Source: Elusimicrobiota bacterium
GTDB taxonomy: Bacteria; CAYTYR01; UBA6262
Reading direction: 5' to 3'
NCBI GenBank assembly: GCA_003153935.1
Contig: PMCA01000017.1
Location: forward strand, 83,390 to 147,389
Length of the DNA: 64,000 nucleotides
Positions 8,448-17,800 of the stretch are shown here, piece by piece. Both the position numbers and the translations under genes were made by a program. The stretch's first letter is position 1; each line of letters begins with the position of its first letter. The notes under the pieces were generated by a model. It had not been told where the DNA came from. It ran no database searches and worked only from the letters and a program-made list of their open reading frames with translations.

Positions 8448-9060
8448 AATATTTATTTCCAGTTTTTTAATCATTATTTTTGCCGCCGGCAATATTATGG
8501 CAGCCGCACTCACCACCCAGGAGATCCTGGCCAAAATGCAGGCGCAGGAAGCCACCTTGCAGGACCTGCAGTTCGACCTGCGCCAGGAGATCAGGTTCAA
8601 GGAATTAAAAGAAAGACAGACGGTTCTGGCCAAAGTTATTTACAAGAAACCTGACCTGCTGTACGTGGAATATAAGGCTCCCAACGAGCAACTGGTGCTG
8701 GCTAACAAGGACAATATGATCATGTATGCCAAAGAAAAAGGGCAGTGGCAGGAGACCATGCACCAGAAGATATCCAACCTGGTAGGTAAACAGTGGAAGG
8801 CCGATTACGGCGTCTGGACCACTACGGACCTGGAAAAGAATTATGAAGTCAAGTCTGCCGTCCAGGGGGCGAATACGGTAGTCCTGAAACTGGCACCCAA
8901 GGAAAAAACCTATAATTTCACCATGAGCATCGTGATCAATACCAAAAACTGGCTGCCGGTGAAAACCTTGTGGGAGGATGATAACCAGGTCATCACCACC
9001 AACCTGCAGAATATCAAGGTCAATACCGGCGTATCCGACGAACTATTCAAGTTTAAATAA
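8431..9060 (+). CDS. lolA: LolA-like outer-membrane lipoprotein carrier
   Basis: Periplasmic chaperone that moves lipoproteins to the outer membrane. The ATG at 8431 lies inside the ftsK end (17-nt overlap) with GGAG 10 nt upstream; an earlier in-frame ATG at 8395 would break the signal peptide. The product has a signal sequence of about 26 residues (basic start, then FISSFLIIIFAAG) and a mature part with the LolA/LolB-type beta pattern ending NIKVNTGVSDELFKFK. About 209 aa, normal for LolA. Its presence next to ftsK is common and supports a diderm cell plan. A LolA-related outer-membrane sorting protein of another subfamily is possible. Confidence 0.85.
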   Translation: MRRHFKIFISSFLIIIFAAGNIMAAALTTQEILAKMQAQEATLQDLQFDLRQEIRFKELKERQTVLAKVIYKKPDLLYVEYKAPNEQLVLANKDNMIMYAKEKGQWQETMHQKISNLVGKQWKADYGVWTTTDLEKNYEVKSAVQGANTVVLKLAPKEKTYNFTMSIVINTKNWLPVKTLWEDDNQVITTNLQNIKVNTGVSDELFKFK

Positions 9061-9084
9061 CCCCAAAGGAAATTAATAACCATA

Positions 9085-9450
9085 ATGGAGCTATTCATCG
9101 GCATTACCCTGGCGGAAGCCAGGAAGCAAAAAAAAATATCGCTTAAGAAGATCTCCCAGGATACCAATATTTCGGTTAAATACCTGCAGGCGCTGGAGGA
9201 AGAGAATTTCCGGATCTTCCCGGCGGAAGTATATTTGAAAGGTTTCCTGAGAAGCTACGGGCAATACCTGAATCTGGATACCGCCCAGCTTTTACAGGCT
9301 TATGAACTGCAGCATGGCCAACCGGCTTCAGGTAATATCATCACTAAAGATAAAACCTTAGCCGCGCCGGCATCCTCCAGACGCTACTGGCTGCTGGCCC
9401 TGACCGGCCTGTTATTAATAATTTTAGTATTAGTCCTGCATTATCGTTAG
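9085..9450 (+). CDS. RodZ-like membrane-anchored helix-turn-helix protein, short form
   Basis: The N-terminal helix-turn-helix of the RodZ family (HTH_25) is clear: LAEARKQKKISLKKISQDT, then YLQALEEENF, FPAEVYLKGFLRSYGQYL. One membrane segment (WLLALTGLLLIILVLVL) ends the protein only a few residues later. RodZ anchors the MreB cytoskeleton and sets rod shape. Here the periplasmic domain found in full-length RodZ is missing, so at 121 aa it is a minimal form. It lies between lolA and rimO, with 24 and 17 nt gaps. No mre genes are in the window, so the shape role is inferred. Confidence 0.78.
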   Translation: MELFIGITLAEARKQKKISLKKISQDTNISVKYLQALEEENFRIFPAEVYLKGFLRSYGQYLNLDTAQLLQAYELQHGQPASGNIITKDKTLAAPASSRRYWLLALTGLLLIILVLVLHYR

Positions 9451-9467
9451 AAAGCGAAGGTCGCGGA

Positions 9468-10805
9468 GTGAAAGTTGGTTTGCTTAGTTTAGGATGCGCC
9501 AAAAATCTGGTCGACGCCGAATGCCTGCTGGGTTTCCTGCGCAGACACGGTCTTACCCTGACCCGGGATTTAGGACAAGCCGAAGCCGTTATCATTAACA
9601 CCTGTTCTTTTATTAAAAGCGCCAAAGAAGAATCTATTGAACATATTCTGCAGATCGCCGCACTGAAACGAAAAGGCCAACTCCGCCGCGTGATAGTCAC
9701 CGGTTGCCTGGTCCAGGAGCATGGGTCGGCGCTGGCGGCGGCTCTGCCCGAAGTGGACGCCTTTATCGGGATCGGCGAGCTGGAACCGTTACTGGCCGCG
9801 CTTAAGTCTCCCCGGCTGGAAAAAGACCGGCCGGTAATCTATTACCGGAAAACTCCTGATAATTTGCCTGATCATAACTCTCCGCGGTTGCGTTTGACAC
9901 CCGCTTACTCAGCTTACCTGAAAATTTGCGACGGTTGCGATAACTGCTGCTCGTACTGCCTGATCCCCGGTATCCGGGGCCGGTTGCGCAGCCGGCGACA
10001 GGCGGATATAATAGCGGAAGGCCGCGCCCTGGCAAAAAGCGGGGTCAGGGAAATAAACCTGATCGGCCAGGATATCACCCAATATGGAACGGACCGGTAT
10101 GGTCATCGTCATTTGGCCCCGCTATTGCGTGACCTGGTTAAAATAAGAGGGCTTAAGTGGTTGCGATTATTGTACGCTCATCCCGCCCACCTCGACCGTG
10201 AAGTTATAAAATTGATCGCCGCCGAAGAGAAGATCTGCAAATATATTGATCTGCCGCTGCAGCATATTAATGAAGATATTTTAAGGCGGATGAACCGTAA
10301 AACCGGACGCGCCCAGATCGAGAAGATCATTTCCCTGATACGGCGGGAAATACCGGAAGTGACGCTACGCACCACTTTTATAGTCGGATTTCCCGGAGAG
10401 ACGGAGCGGCAGTTCAGGGAGCTCCGTGAATTTATCAGGAATACCCGTTTCGACCGTTTAGGAGTTTTTACTTATTCCCGTGAACCAAATACACCGGCCG
10501 CCGCTTTTACCGGTCAGGTACCGGAAAATGTCAAGCAGGCCCGCTTTAAGGAACTAATGTCGCTGCAGCAGGAATTAGCCTTGGCCCGGAACCGGGAATT
10601 GATCGGACAGACGCGGGAGATATTGATCGAAAAAAAGGCCGGTCCGGGACTGTTTGGCGGCCGCAGCCAGGGGGACGCACCGGATATCGATAATCTGGTC
10701 ACGGTACGGTCCAGGCGCGCTCTGCGTCCAGGAGAATTCATTCCGGTTAAAATAACCGAAGTCTTACCTTACGACTTGATCGGAGGAGACCTTGAACCTT
10801 GCTAA
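9468..10805 (+). CDS. rimO: Ribosomal protein S12 methylthiotransferase RimO
   Basis: Radical SAM enzyme that adds a methylthio group to an aspartate of ribosomal protein S12. The start is GTG at 9468, with GAAGG at 9456-9460. The 445-aa product has the N-terminal cluster-binding motif SLGCAKNLVDAE with C10 and later cysteines in INTCSF and VTGCLVQ. The radical SAM cysteines are C157, C161 and C164 in CDNCCSYC, followed by RGRLRSR. A C-terminal TRAM domain is present. The N-terminal pattern separates RimO from MiaB. It overlaps pgsA by 14 nt. Confidence 0.95.
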   Translation: MKVGLLSLGCAKNLVDAECLLGFLRRHGLTLTRDLGQAEAVIINTCSFIKSAKEESIEHILQIAALKRKGQLRRVIVTGCLVQEHGSALAAALPEVDAFIGIGELEPLLAALKSPRLEKDRPVIYYRKTPDNLPDHNSPRLRLTPAYSAYLKICDGCDNCCSYCLIPGIRGRLRSRRQADIIAEGRALAKSGVREINLIGQDITQYGTDRYGHRHLAPLLRDLVKIRGLKWLRLLYAHPAHLDREVIKLIAAEEKICKYIDLPLQHINEDILRRMNRKTGRAQIEKIISLIRREIPEVTLRTTFIVGFPGETERQFRELREFIRNTRFDRLGVFTYSREPNTPAAAFTGQVPENVKQARFKELMSLQQELALARNRELIGQTREILIEKKAGPGLFGGRSQGDAPDIDNLVTVRSRRALRPGEFIPVKITEVLPYDLIGGDLEPC

Positions 10806-11388
10806 CCGTTTAACCATACTGCGCATATTGCTGGTCCCGGTGTTCATGCTGTTCATATTTATTGACCGGACCTCGACCAGGTTTATCGCGCTGTTCATTT
10901 TCGTCGGAGCCTCGCTGACCGACCTGTGTGACGGCTGGCTGGCGCGGCGACATAACTATATAACCAATTTCGGCAAATTCATGGACCCGTTAGCCGATAA
11001 GCTGCTGGTGTCGGCGGCCCTGATATCTTTCGTGGAATTACGGGAGCTGAATATCCCGGCCTGGATGGTGATCATTATCATCACCCGGGAATTCATCATT
11101 ACCGGGTTACGGAGTGTTGCGGCCAGCAAGGGGAAGGTCCTGGCGGCCAGCAAAACCGGAAAATATAAAACCACTTCACAGATGGTCAGCATTTCCATTA
11201 TTTTGATCATCCTGGTGCTCAACGCCATGTACAATCAAGGCTATATAAATTTAGCCATGCCAGGGATCGGCTGGTTCAAGCTGACCCGGGCCATCTGTTA
11301 CTGGCTGCTGGCCCTGACCACGCTGTTAACCGCCATATCGGGCGCGAGTTTTATTTACAAGAACTGGAAACTGATAAGTGAAGAATAA
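10792..11388 (+). CDS. pgsA: CDP-diacylglycerol-glycerol-3-phosphate 3-phosphatidyltransferase (first copy)
   Basis: Forms phosphatidylglycerol phosphate, the committed step to phosphatidylglycerol. The CDP-alcohol phosphotransferase signature is complete: D44, D47, G48, A51, R52, G61, D65 and D69. The 198-aa protein is hydrophobic throughout. The start is TTG at 10792 with GGAGGA at 10782-10787, inside the 3' end of rimO. pgpA, the next enzyme of the pathway, overlaps its end by 11 nt. A second CDP-alcohol transferase of similar sequence is encoded at 59961-60518 on the other strand, so one of the two may have a different acceptor. Confidence 0.92.
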   Translation: MNLANRLTILRILLVPVFMLFIFIDRTSTRFIALFIFVGASLTDLCDGWLARRHNYITNFGKFMDPLADKLLVSAALISFVELRELNIPAWMVIIIITREFIITGLRSVAASKGKVLAASKTGKYKTTSQMVSISIILIILVLNAMYNQGYINLAMPGIGWFKLTRAICYWLLALTTLLTAISGASFIYKNWKLISEE

Positions 11389-11827
11389 GATCGCGATATT
11401 ACTCGCTAGCTGTTTTTACCTGGGATACCTGCCGCTGGCGCCAGGTACCTTTGGTTCCCTGTTTGGCGTCGGACTGTATTTTCTGGCGTACCGGAGTGAA
11501 TTTATTTACGGGTTGTCCCTGGCTGCCTTACTGGTTATAGCGATTTGGAGCGCAGGCCAGGCCGAACTGGCCTTCAATAAAAAGGACGACCAGCGCATTG
11601 TCATCGATGAAGCTCTGGGATTTCTGGTAGCGGTTTTCCTGCTGCCGCACACGGCTCTCTATCTGTGTTTAGGTTTTATCCTGTTCCGCCTGCTGGATAT
11701 TTTCAAACCGCTGGGTATCAGGAAGCTGCAGTATCTGACCGGCGGGCTGGGAGTAGTGGCGGATGATATCGGCGCCGGTTTGCTGACCAATATAATTCTG
11801 CAAATAGTTGTCAGGATCGTAAGTTAA
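11378..11827 (+). CDS. pgpA: Phosphatidylglycerophosphatase A
   Basis: Removes the phosphate from phosphatidylglycerol phosphate to give phosphatidylglycerol. The 149-aa membrane protein has the family motifs APGTFGSL near the N-terminus, [12 protein letters not shown] in the middle and DDIGAGL near the end. The start is GTG at 11378, overlapping the end of pgsA. Pairing with pgsA gives two successive steps of one pathway in one coupled unit. Confidence 0.93.
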   Translation: MKNKIAILLASCFYLGYLPLAPGTFGSLFGVGLYFLAYRSEFIYGLSLAALLVIAIWSAGQAELAFNKKDDQRIVIDEALGFLVAVFLLPHTALYLCLGFILFRLLDIFKPLGIRKLQYLTGGLGVVADDIGAGLLTNIILQIVVRIVS

Positions 11828-11864
11828 AACGGATATTCATACTTCAAAAGGAGGAGAAAGTTTT

Positions 11865-12881
11865 ATGGCGAAAGAAACAGAAAAGGAAAAAGCTCTTGAC
11901 CTGGCCATAGCCCAGATCGAGAAACAATTTGGCAAAGGTTCAATAATGAAATTAGGCAAGGACGCGCATGTGCCCGTAGAGGTTATTCCTACCGGGTCAC
12001 TGATGCTGGACTTAGCCATTGGCGTCGGTGGCGTGCCGCGCGGCCGGGTGGTCGAGATATTCGGCCCCGAATCCAGCGGTAAGACCACTATCTGCCTGCA
12101 TATTATCGCCGAAGCCCAGAAGAAGGGCAGTACCGCCGCTTTTATCGATGTCGAGCACGCTTTGGATCCGGCTTACGCCAAAAGGATCGGCGTTAACACT
12201 GAAAACTTGCTGGTCTCACAACCGAATACCGGTGAGGAAGCTCTGGAGATCGCTGAGACCCTGGTGCGCAGCGGCGCTTGCGAACTGGTAGTGGTGGACT
12301 CCGTCGCCGCCCTGGTGACCCGGGCGGAGCTGGAAGGCGATATGGGCGATTCCCACATGGGCGTCCAGGCCCGGCTGATGAGCCAGGCCTTGCGGAAATT
12401 GACCAGCGCCATCAGCCATACCAAATCCTGCGTGATATTTACGAACCAGCTGCGCGAAAAGATCGGCGTGATGTTCGGCAATCCGGAAGTTACCCCCGGC
12501 GGCCGCGCGCTGAAATTCTACGCGTCATTGCGCCTGGATATCCGGCGTATCGAGAATATCAAGGTCGGCGATGAAGCCATTGGCGCCCGGGTCAGGATAA
12601 AAGTGGTCAAGAATAAAGTAGCGCCTCCTTTCCGGCAGGCGGAATTCGAAATGTTCTATAACGAAGGCATTTCCAAGACCGGTGACCTGCTGGACGCCGC
12701 GGTGGAAGAAAAGATCATCGATAAGAGCGGCACCTGGTTCGTTTACGGCGATAAGCGTCTGGGCCAGGGCCGGGACAATGCCAAGGCGTATCTGAAAGAG
12801 CACCCTGAAGATTTTGCCGAGATAGAAAAAAAGATTCGGGCTCATTTTACCCCGGACGCGAAACCCCAGAAGGAAGAATAA
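11865..12881 (+). CDS. recA: Recombinase RecA
   Basis: Forms filaments on single-stranded DNA for homologous recombination and SOS activation. The 338-aa product has Walker A GPESSGKT at 67-74, the hallmark [14 protein letters not shown] segment, and a short acidic C-terminal tail. A strong AAAGGAGGAG ribosome site precedes the ATG. It lies 37 nt after pgpA; no clear LexA box was recognised in that gap, so SOS control is not shown. The common order pgsA-(cinA)-recA is kept in part. Confidence 0.98.
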   Translation: MAKETEKEKALDLAIAQIEKQFGKGSIMKLGKDAHVPVEVIPTGSLMLDLAIGVGGVPRGRVVEIFGPESSGKTTICLHIIAEAQKKGSTAAFIDVEHALDPAYAKRIGVNTENLLVSQPNTGEEALEIAETLVRSGACELVVVDSVAALVTRAELEGDMGDSHMGVQARLMSQALRKLTSAISHTKSCVIFTNQLREKIGVMFGNPEVTPGGRALKFYASLRLDIRRIENIKVGDEAIGARVRIKVVKNKVAPPFRQAEFEMFYNEGISKTGDLLDAAVEEKIIDKSGTWFVYGDKRLGQGRDNAKAYLKEHPEDFAEIEKKIRAHFTPDAKPQKEE

Positions 12882-12911
12882 AAACCAAGGTTGCCGGGAG
12901 GATATAAACCA

Positions 12912-13493
12912 ATGCCGGGCCCCAATATTAAAATTGAAGTAATGCCGGTCGGCTCGCTGGAAACCAACTGCTATATCGTCTATGAAGAGGATTCCCGTTT
13001 GGCGGCCATAATCGACCCAGGGGAGGAAGAGACCCGGATCCTCGACCGGATCAAAGCCCTGAAACTCTCCGTGCTGTTCATTATCCATACCCACGGGCAT
13101 TATGACCACACCGGCGCCAGCGAAGCCCTGCGGCGTGAAACTAAAGCCCGCCTGCTGCTTCACCAGGCGGACCTGGAATTAGTGGAATTTACCCCGGAAG
13201 GGTTTTTGCATGACGGTGAGATCATCCTCCTGGGGAAGATACAATTCAAAGTATTACATACCCCCGGACACACTCCCGGGGGTATTTCTTTAGTCGGTCC
13301 GGATTACGTGTTTACTGGTGACACTTTATTTGCCAGGGCCGTTGGCCGGACGGATCTTACCGGAGGTAATGAGATGGCGCTCTGGCGGAGCATCAGGGAA
13401 AAATTATTTACCCTGCCCGAGGCTTTCATCATCTATCCGGGACATGGACCGGCGTCGACGATCGGCCGGGAAAAGAAAATATGGAAGAGCTGA
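12912..13493 (+). CDS. MBL-fold metallo-hydrolase (glyoxalase II-like, YcbL type)
   Basis: A 193-aa metallo-beta-lactamase-fold hydrolase. The zinc motif is H61, H63, D65 and H66 in HTHGHYDHTGA. Further ligand motifs are TPGHTPGG, FTGDTLF and YPGHGP. This compact form matches YcbL-like thioester hydrolases rather than full-length glyoxalase II, because it lacks the C-terminal helical domain. The ATG at 12912 is chosen for its GGGAGGA site at 12896-12902; a TTG at 12891 is less likely. It overlaps xerD by 13 nt. The physiological substrate is unknown. Confidence 0.88.
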   Translation: MPGPNIKIEVMPVGSLETNCYIVYEEDSRLAAIIDPGEEETRILDRIKALKLSVLFIIHTHGHYDHTGASEALRRETKARLLLHQADLELVEFTPEGFLHDGEIILLGKIQFKVLHTPGHTPGGISLVGPDYVFTGDTLFARAVGRTDLTGGNEMALWRSIREKLFTLPEAFIIYPGHGPASTIGREKKIWKS

Positions 13494-14368
13494 TAGCAAG
13501 ATATCTCCAATACCTGGTGGTAGAGAAGGGCTTAAGCGCCAATACGCTCGAGGCCTACGGGCGCGACCTGCGCTACTACGACCAATTTCTCAAAGGCCGG
13601 CAGGTCTCTTCTCCCGCCGCCATAACCGATAAAATGGTCTTTGATTACCTGGTGAGCCGTCGCCAGCAGGACCTGAATGCCGCCAGCCTGGCCCGCATCC
13701 TGGTGACGCTCCGTAACTATCACCGGTTCCTGGTGCAGGAAAATCTTTGCGCGCACGATCCCACCGAAAACCTGGACGCGCCGAAACTGGGGCACCACCT
13801 GCCTAAAACCCTGAGTCGCGAGGAAGTGGAAAAGCTGATGAACGCTCCGGATATCTCTACCGATCACGGTTTGCGGGACAAAGCTATCCTGGAGCTGATG
13901 TACGCCAGCGGCTTGCGCATCTCCGAGATAATAAATCTCAATGTAGACAATATTGACACCACGGTGGGATATGTCCGCTGCCTGGGCAAGGGCGGCAAAG
14001 AAAGAATTGTGCCCGTGGGCAAGATTGCCCTGGAATTCCTTAAATTATATAAAAACAGCTCCCGGCTCAAGCTGCTGAAAGATTCCCGTAACTCCGCCGG
14101 GTTATTTATTTCCCAGCAGGGCAAGAAGTTTTCGCGGACCGGCTTATGGAAACTGATCAAGAAATACGGCCGCCAGATAGGCGTGGCCAAACTTACGCCG
14201 CACCTGTTGCGCCATTCCTTTGCCACACATCTGCTGGAGCGCGGCGCCGACCTGCGCTCGATCCAGGAAATGCTCGGCCACTCCAGCATCGCTACTACGC
14301 AAATCTATACCAGCGTAGCGAAAGAGGGTTTGAAGAATATCCATAAAAAATATCATCCCAGGGGATAA
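13481..14368 (+). CDS. xerD: Tyrosine recombinase XerC/XerD
   Basis: Resolves chromosome dimers at the dif site with help from FtsK. The 295-aa protein has the SAM-like N-terminal core-binding domain (about 1-85) and the catalytic domain with R146, K170, H241, R244, H267 and nucleophile Y276. It starts inside the end of the MBL hydrolase gene. Length and motifs suit a chromosomal Xer protein rather than a phage integrase. Only one Xer gene is seen in this window, so C versus D cannot be decided firmly. Confidence 0.9.
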   Translation: MEELIARYLQYLVVEKGLSANTLEAYGRDLRYYDQFLKGRQVSSPAAITDKMVFDYLVSRRQQDLNAASLARILVTLRNYHRFLVQENLCAHDPTENLDAPKLGHHLPKTLSREEVEKLMNAPDISTDHGLRDKAILELMYASGLRISEIINLNVDNIDTTVGYVRCLGKGGKERIVPVGKIALEFLKLYKNSSRLKLLKDSRNSAGLFISQQGKKFSRTGLWKLIKKYGRQIGVAKLTPHLLRHSFATHLLERGADLRSIQEMLGHSSIATTQIYTSVAKEGLKNIHKKYHPRG

Positions 14369-14378
14369 TTTAAACTAA

Positions 14379-14651
14379 ATGGACAAAAAAACGTTAAAAT
14401 TCTGGATCGGGATCGTCTTACTGACCACTAACCAGGTTTTCGGCTGGGGTGGGATGGCGATATGCGCGGCTCTGGCGCTAAAAACCGGGGAAAAGAAATT
14501 TTGGATCACAGCCGGGATGGTAATCTATGCTATAAGCTGGGCTATGGCTGGTTTAGGCGTGGTTTTGGCGGGACCCGAGGGTGTGAAGCTAATAAAAGAT
14601 TTCATCGCTAAAATCAAAAATGCGTGGCTTAGACGCGGTTCAGGGAAATGA
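14379..14651 (+). CDS. Small two-helix membrane protein, function unknown
   Basis: A 90-residue protein with two or three hydrophobic stretches (WIGIVLLTTNQVFGWGGMA, then WITAGMVIYAISWAMAGLGVVL) and a basic amphipathic C-terminus. No family was recognised. It begins 10 nt after xerD and its TGA overlaps the udg ATG (ATGA), so it belongs to the same transcript and is very likely translated. The poor ribosome site (AGGGGAT about 14 nt upstream) suggests coupling to xerD. Confidence 0.7.
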   Translation: MDKKTLKFWIGIVLLTTNQVFGWGGMAICAALALKTGEKKFWITAGMVIYAISWAMAGLGVVLAGPEGVKLIKDFIAKIKNAWLRRGSGK

Positions 14652-15259
14652 AGAACCAACAATTGTTATTGAACGATATAGCGGCGGAGATCAAATATTG
14701 CCGTAAATGCCGGCTGCATGAGGCAGCTTGCCAGGGAGTGCCGGGGGAAGGTGACCCGTCAGCGGATATCCTGTTCATCGGCGAGGCCCCGGGCAAGAAC
14801 GAGGATCTGAGCGGCCGGCCTTTCGTGGGCAGCGCCGGGAAATTCCTGGACAGCATGTTAAACGGCATCGGTTTGGCCCGGACCGATGTGTTCATCGCCA
14901 ACATTGTCAAGCACCGACCGCCTAAGAATCGCGCTCCCAAACCGGATGAGATACAGGCCTGCACACCCTACCTGGACAGCCAAATTAAGATAATTAAACC
15001 TAAAATAATCATACCGATGGGGCAACACGCGACTAATTATATCTTGTCGCGGACCGGGGCTGATTTCCAGAATATATCCGCGGCCCGCGGCAAATTGTAC
15101 GAGCGCGTTTGGCTTGGCCGGCAGGTGATAATTATGCCCATCTATCACCCCGCGGCGTCGCTTTATAGCCCGAAATATAAAGCCGCCATAAAAGAAGATT
15201 TCCAGAAAATCCAGGCGCTGATGCAGGAGTGCCAAAGAGAATATAAAGTCAATAAATAG
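14648..15259 (+). CDS. Family 4-type uracil-DNA glycosylase
   Basis: Excises uracil from DNA at the start of base-excision repair. The 203-aa protein has motif 1 GEAPGKNED (about 45-53), the GRPFVGSAGKFLD loop and motif 2 HPAASL. Family 4 enzymes bind a 4Fe-4S cluster through four cysteines. C18, C21 and C105 are present, but the third position is H89 (VKHRPP in place of the usual VKCRPP). The cluster may therefore use a histidine or be altered. It starts by ATGA overlap with the small membrane protein gene. A decayed radical SAM gene of a repair-linked family lies about 4.5 kb downstream. Confidence 0.9.
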   Translation: MKNQQLLLNDIAAEIKYCRKCRLHEAACQGVPGEGDPSADILFIGEAPGKNEDLSGRPFVGSAGKFLDSMLNGIGLARTDVFIANIVKHRPPKNRAPKPDEIQACTPYLDSQIKIIKPKIIIPMGQHATNYILSRTGADFQNISAARGKLYERVWLGRQVIIMPIYHPAASLYSPKYKAAIKEDFQKIQALMQECQREYKVNK

Positions 15260-15299
15260 TAGAAATTAGTCAGAGCCTTTATTCCGGGAGTATGATATT

Positions 15300-15917
15300 A
15301 TGAATTTCAGGATGAAAATGACCAAAATTATTTCGTTCATAGTGATCTCTGCCGGGATCGCGGTTATCCTGGGTTGGGTCTTTGATATACAGTTACTGAA
15401 AAGCTTTTCTCCGCATTGGGCAACGATGAAATTTACCACCGCCATGGCTTTTGTTTTCAGCGGCTTGACGCTATTCCTTTTGGCACTGGCCGGGGAAGGA
15501 AAACAGGAAATAGCGCAGGTGGGCCTGGCCTTTTCCACTCTGGCTATCATTTTGGTCATGGGAACCATATTCTTTTCTTATGTTTTTGAGGTGCGCACGG
15601 GTGTGGAAGACCTTTTTGTTAAAGAGGCATCCGGAGCGGTAAAAAGCGTGATCCCTGGCCGTCCTTCACTGGTTACCGTGATAAATTTCCTGCTCATAGC
15701 TGGCGCCGGCCTTCTGACGATGTTCAATCCGCCCCGTCTTAAAATGGGCCTGAAAGGCATCGGGCTGGTCGTCGGCCTGTCAGGCTTATCGGCCCTGGCC
15801 GGTTATCTGGGCAATTTACCTCTGCTGTATTTTTATATCGCCGGCTTAAGCACGGCCATGGCTATTCACACCGGGATCTTATTTGCAGTAATAGGGGCAG
15901 GCTTCCTATGCCTATAA
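15300..15917 (+). CDS. Free-standing multi-pass membrane sensor-like protein
   Basis: A 205-aa protein with six or seven predicted membrane segments and one soluble loop (about 95-120). The pattern HWATMKFTTAMAFVFSGLTL resembles N-terminal membrane sensory regions of histidine kinases and GGDEF proteins, but here it stands alone. A GGGAG site lies 10 nt before the ATG. The gene overlaps the following kinase by 10 nt, so the two are made together. A role as a signal-sensing partner of that kinase is inferred. No catalytic domain is present. Confidence 0.65.
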   Translation: MNFRMKMTKIISFIVISAGIAVILGWVFDIQLLKSFSPHWATMKFTTAMAFVFSGLTLFLLALAGEGKQEIAQVGLAFSTLAIILVMGTIFFSYVFEVRTGVEDLFVKEASGAVKSVIPGRPSLVTVINFLLIAGAGLLTMFNPPRLKMGLKGIGLVVGLSGLSALAGYLGNLPLLYFYIAGLSTAMAIHTGILFAVIGAGFLCL

Positions 15918-17788
15918 AAATTAAATTGGTCATTATATTCCTGATCATCTCCCTGCTCCCGGCCCTTTTCGTTAGCTTGCTTACTTTCGGTCATTATAAA
16001 ACTTCCCTGGAGAACTACCGCCTTGCGCAGCTGCAGGATATTGTGGCTTATAAGGCAGACAAAATAGATTCATACTTTTCCATTTTGAAAGCTAATGTGG
16101 AAATTGCCGAAGCTTTTTATAATATCAGGCGAAATCTGCCGGTATTAAGCCGGTTGGCCCGTCAGGCGGCGGATCCGGAATTCCTGGCGGCAAAGAGTAC
16201 TCTTGATGAACAGTTAAAACAGATGCAGTCTGTTCTAGGTTTAGCCGACATCATGTTGTTTTCACCCCAGGGAGAAGTAGTATATACGACCAATCCCGTT
16301 CACTACCAACGCGAGTTCTTACTGCCTGTCAGCGCTCTGGGTCAAACGGCCTTTAACGAGGGTAAGAAAAAGATCTATTTTTCGGATATTTATGTAAATA
16401 CCGCTGACGGCAATAAATTTGAAATGCTGATCACCGCGCCGGCGGTTGATCTTAAAGGGTCATTCGGCGGAGTTATAGCCTTTGAAGTGGACATGTCCGG
16501 GCTTTACAAGATCATCCAGGAATCTACCGGTTTGGGCCAGACCGGTGAGACTTTAATCGGCAAGAAAATAGGTGATGAAGCGGTTTTCCTTAATCCCTTA
16601 AGACAGGATCCCCAGGCCGCTTTAAAGAGAACGGTAAAGTTTGGCGACCCTAAAGCTTTGGCTATGCAAAAAGCGACCTTGGGGGAAACCGGGTCCGGAT
16701 CAACTATTGACTACCGGGGACAGAAAGTCATCGCCGCCTGGAGCTATATTCCTCTACTGGGCTGGGGCGTGGTGGGTAAAATCGATACCGCGGAAGCCTT
16801 TGCCGAAGTCAGGAATTTAATGAAGCTGATCTGGCTGATCCTGATAATGGTTTTCGCCCTGGGGGCGGTAGTGTCTTACGCTTTGGCCAGGTCTATTTCT
16901 GAACCTATCAAGAGACTGACCGATGGCGTGGCCATTTTCGGTGAAGGTAATTTAGACTATAAAGTCGGGACCGAACTGCAGGATGAGATCGGACAGCTTT
17001 CGCGCTCATTCGACAAGATGACGGAAAACCTGAAAAAGATAACCGCCTCGCGCGACGAGTTGAACGCGGAGATCACGGAGCGCCAGAAAGCCGAAGATGA
17101 TTTAAAACGCTCCAACGAGAACCTGGAGCAGTTCGCCTACGCTGCCTCCCATGACTTGCAAGAACCTTTGCGGGCGATGTCCAGTTTTTCCCAGTTATTG
17201 GAAAAGCGCAATAAGGATAAACTTGACCAGGACTCCAAAGATTTCATCGGGTTCATTGTGGCCGCTGCCGGCCGGATGCAGGCTTTGATCACCGATTTGC
17301 TGGCTTATTCCCGGATCGGGCGGTTAGAAACAACGATGCAGGAGATAGACTGTAACCAGACCTTAGGTAAGGTTATCCATGACCTGTCAATGACGATAAA
17401 AGAAAACCGGGCTACGGTGACCAGCGATAAATTACCCGTGATCATGGCGCACGAAGTGAGCCTGTCACAACTATTCTCCAATTTGGTAAGCAATGCGCTG
17501 AAATTCCGGTCTACGGATGATCCGCAGATACATGTCAGCGCCAGCGAAAAAGAAAAAGAATGGGTCTTTTCGGTCAGGGATAACGGTATCGGCATTGACC
17601 CGCAATATGCGGACAGGATCTTCCAGATATTTCAGCGCTTGCACCGGAAAGAAGAGTATGTAGGCACCGGTATCGGGCTGTCCATTTGCAAAAAGATCGT
17701 CAGCCACCTAGGCGGCAGGATTTGGGTGGAATCGCAGCTGCGGCAGGGTGCGACCTTTTATTTCAGCATTCCTAAAATAAGAAAATAG
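15908..17788 (+). CDS. Membrane histidine kinase with Cache and HAMP domains
   Basis: A 626-aa sensor kinase. A membrane segment at about 5-28, an extracytoplasmic Cache-like domain (about 30-295), a second membrane segment (about 303-325), HAMP (about 326-380), a coiled-coil linker, HisKA with the phosphorylated H415 in ASHDLQEPLR, and HATPase_c with SNLVSNALKF, DNGIGID and GTGIGLSIC. The HDLQEPLR type is that of phytochrome-like kinases, and the next gene encodes an Rcp1-type receiver, the usual partner of such kinases. The ligand is unknown. Confidence 0.9.
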   Translation: MPIKIKLVIIFLIISLLPALFVSLLTFGHYKTSLENYRLAQLQDIVAYKADKIDSYFSILKANVEIAEAFYNIRRNLPVLSRLARQAADPEFLAAKSTLDEQLKQMQSVLGLADIMLFSPQGEVVYTTNPVHYQREFLLPVSALGQTAFNEGKKKIYFSDIYVNTADGNKFEMLITAPAVDLKGSFGGVIAFEVDMSGLYKIIQESTGLGQTGETLIGKKIGDEAVFLNPLRQDPQAALKRTVKFGDPKALAMQKATLGETGSGSTIDYRGQKVIAAWSYIPLLGWGVVGKIDTAEAFAEVRNLMKLIWLILIMVFALGAVVSYALARSISEPIKRLTDGVAIFGEGNLDYKVGTELQDEIGQLSRSFDKMTENLKKITASRDELNAEITERQKAEDDLKRSNENLEQFAYAASHDLQEPLRAMSSFSQLLEKRNKDKLDQDSKDFIGFIVAAAGRMQALITDLLAYSRIGRLETTMQEIDCNQTLGKVIHDLSMTIKENRATVTSDKLPVIMAHEVSLSQLFSNLVSNALKFRSTDDPQIHVSASEKEKEWVFSVRDNGIGIDPQYADRIFQIFQRLHRKEEYVGTGIGLSICKKIVSHLGGRIWVESQLRQGATFYFSIPKIRK

Positions 17789-17800
17789 GGAGGAAACAAA

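Noticed and set aside
15300-17788. The membrane sensor and the kinase might be one gene broken by a frameshift
   Set aside because: The kinase gene has its own start followed by a complete basic-plus-membrane segment typical of Cache kinases, and the first protein ends naturally after its last helix. A 10-nt overlap fits coupled separate genes.
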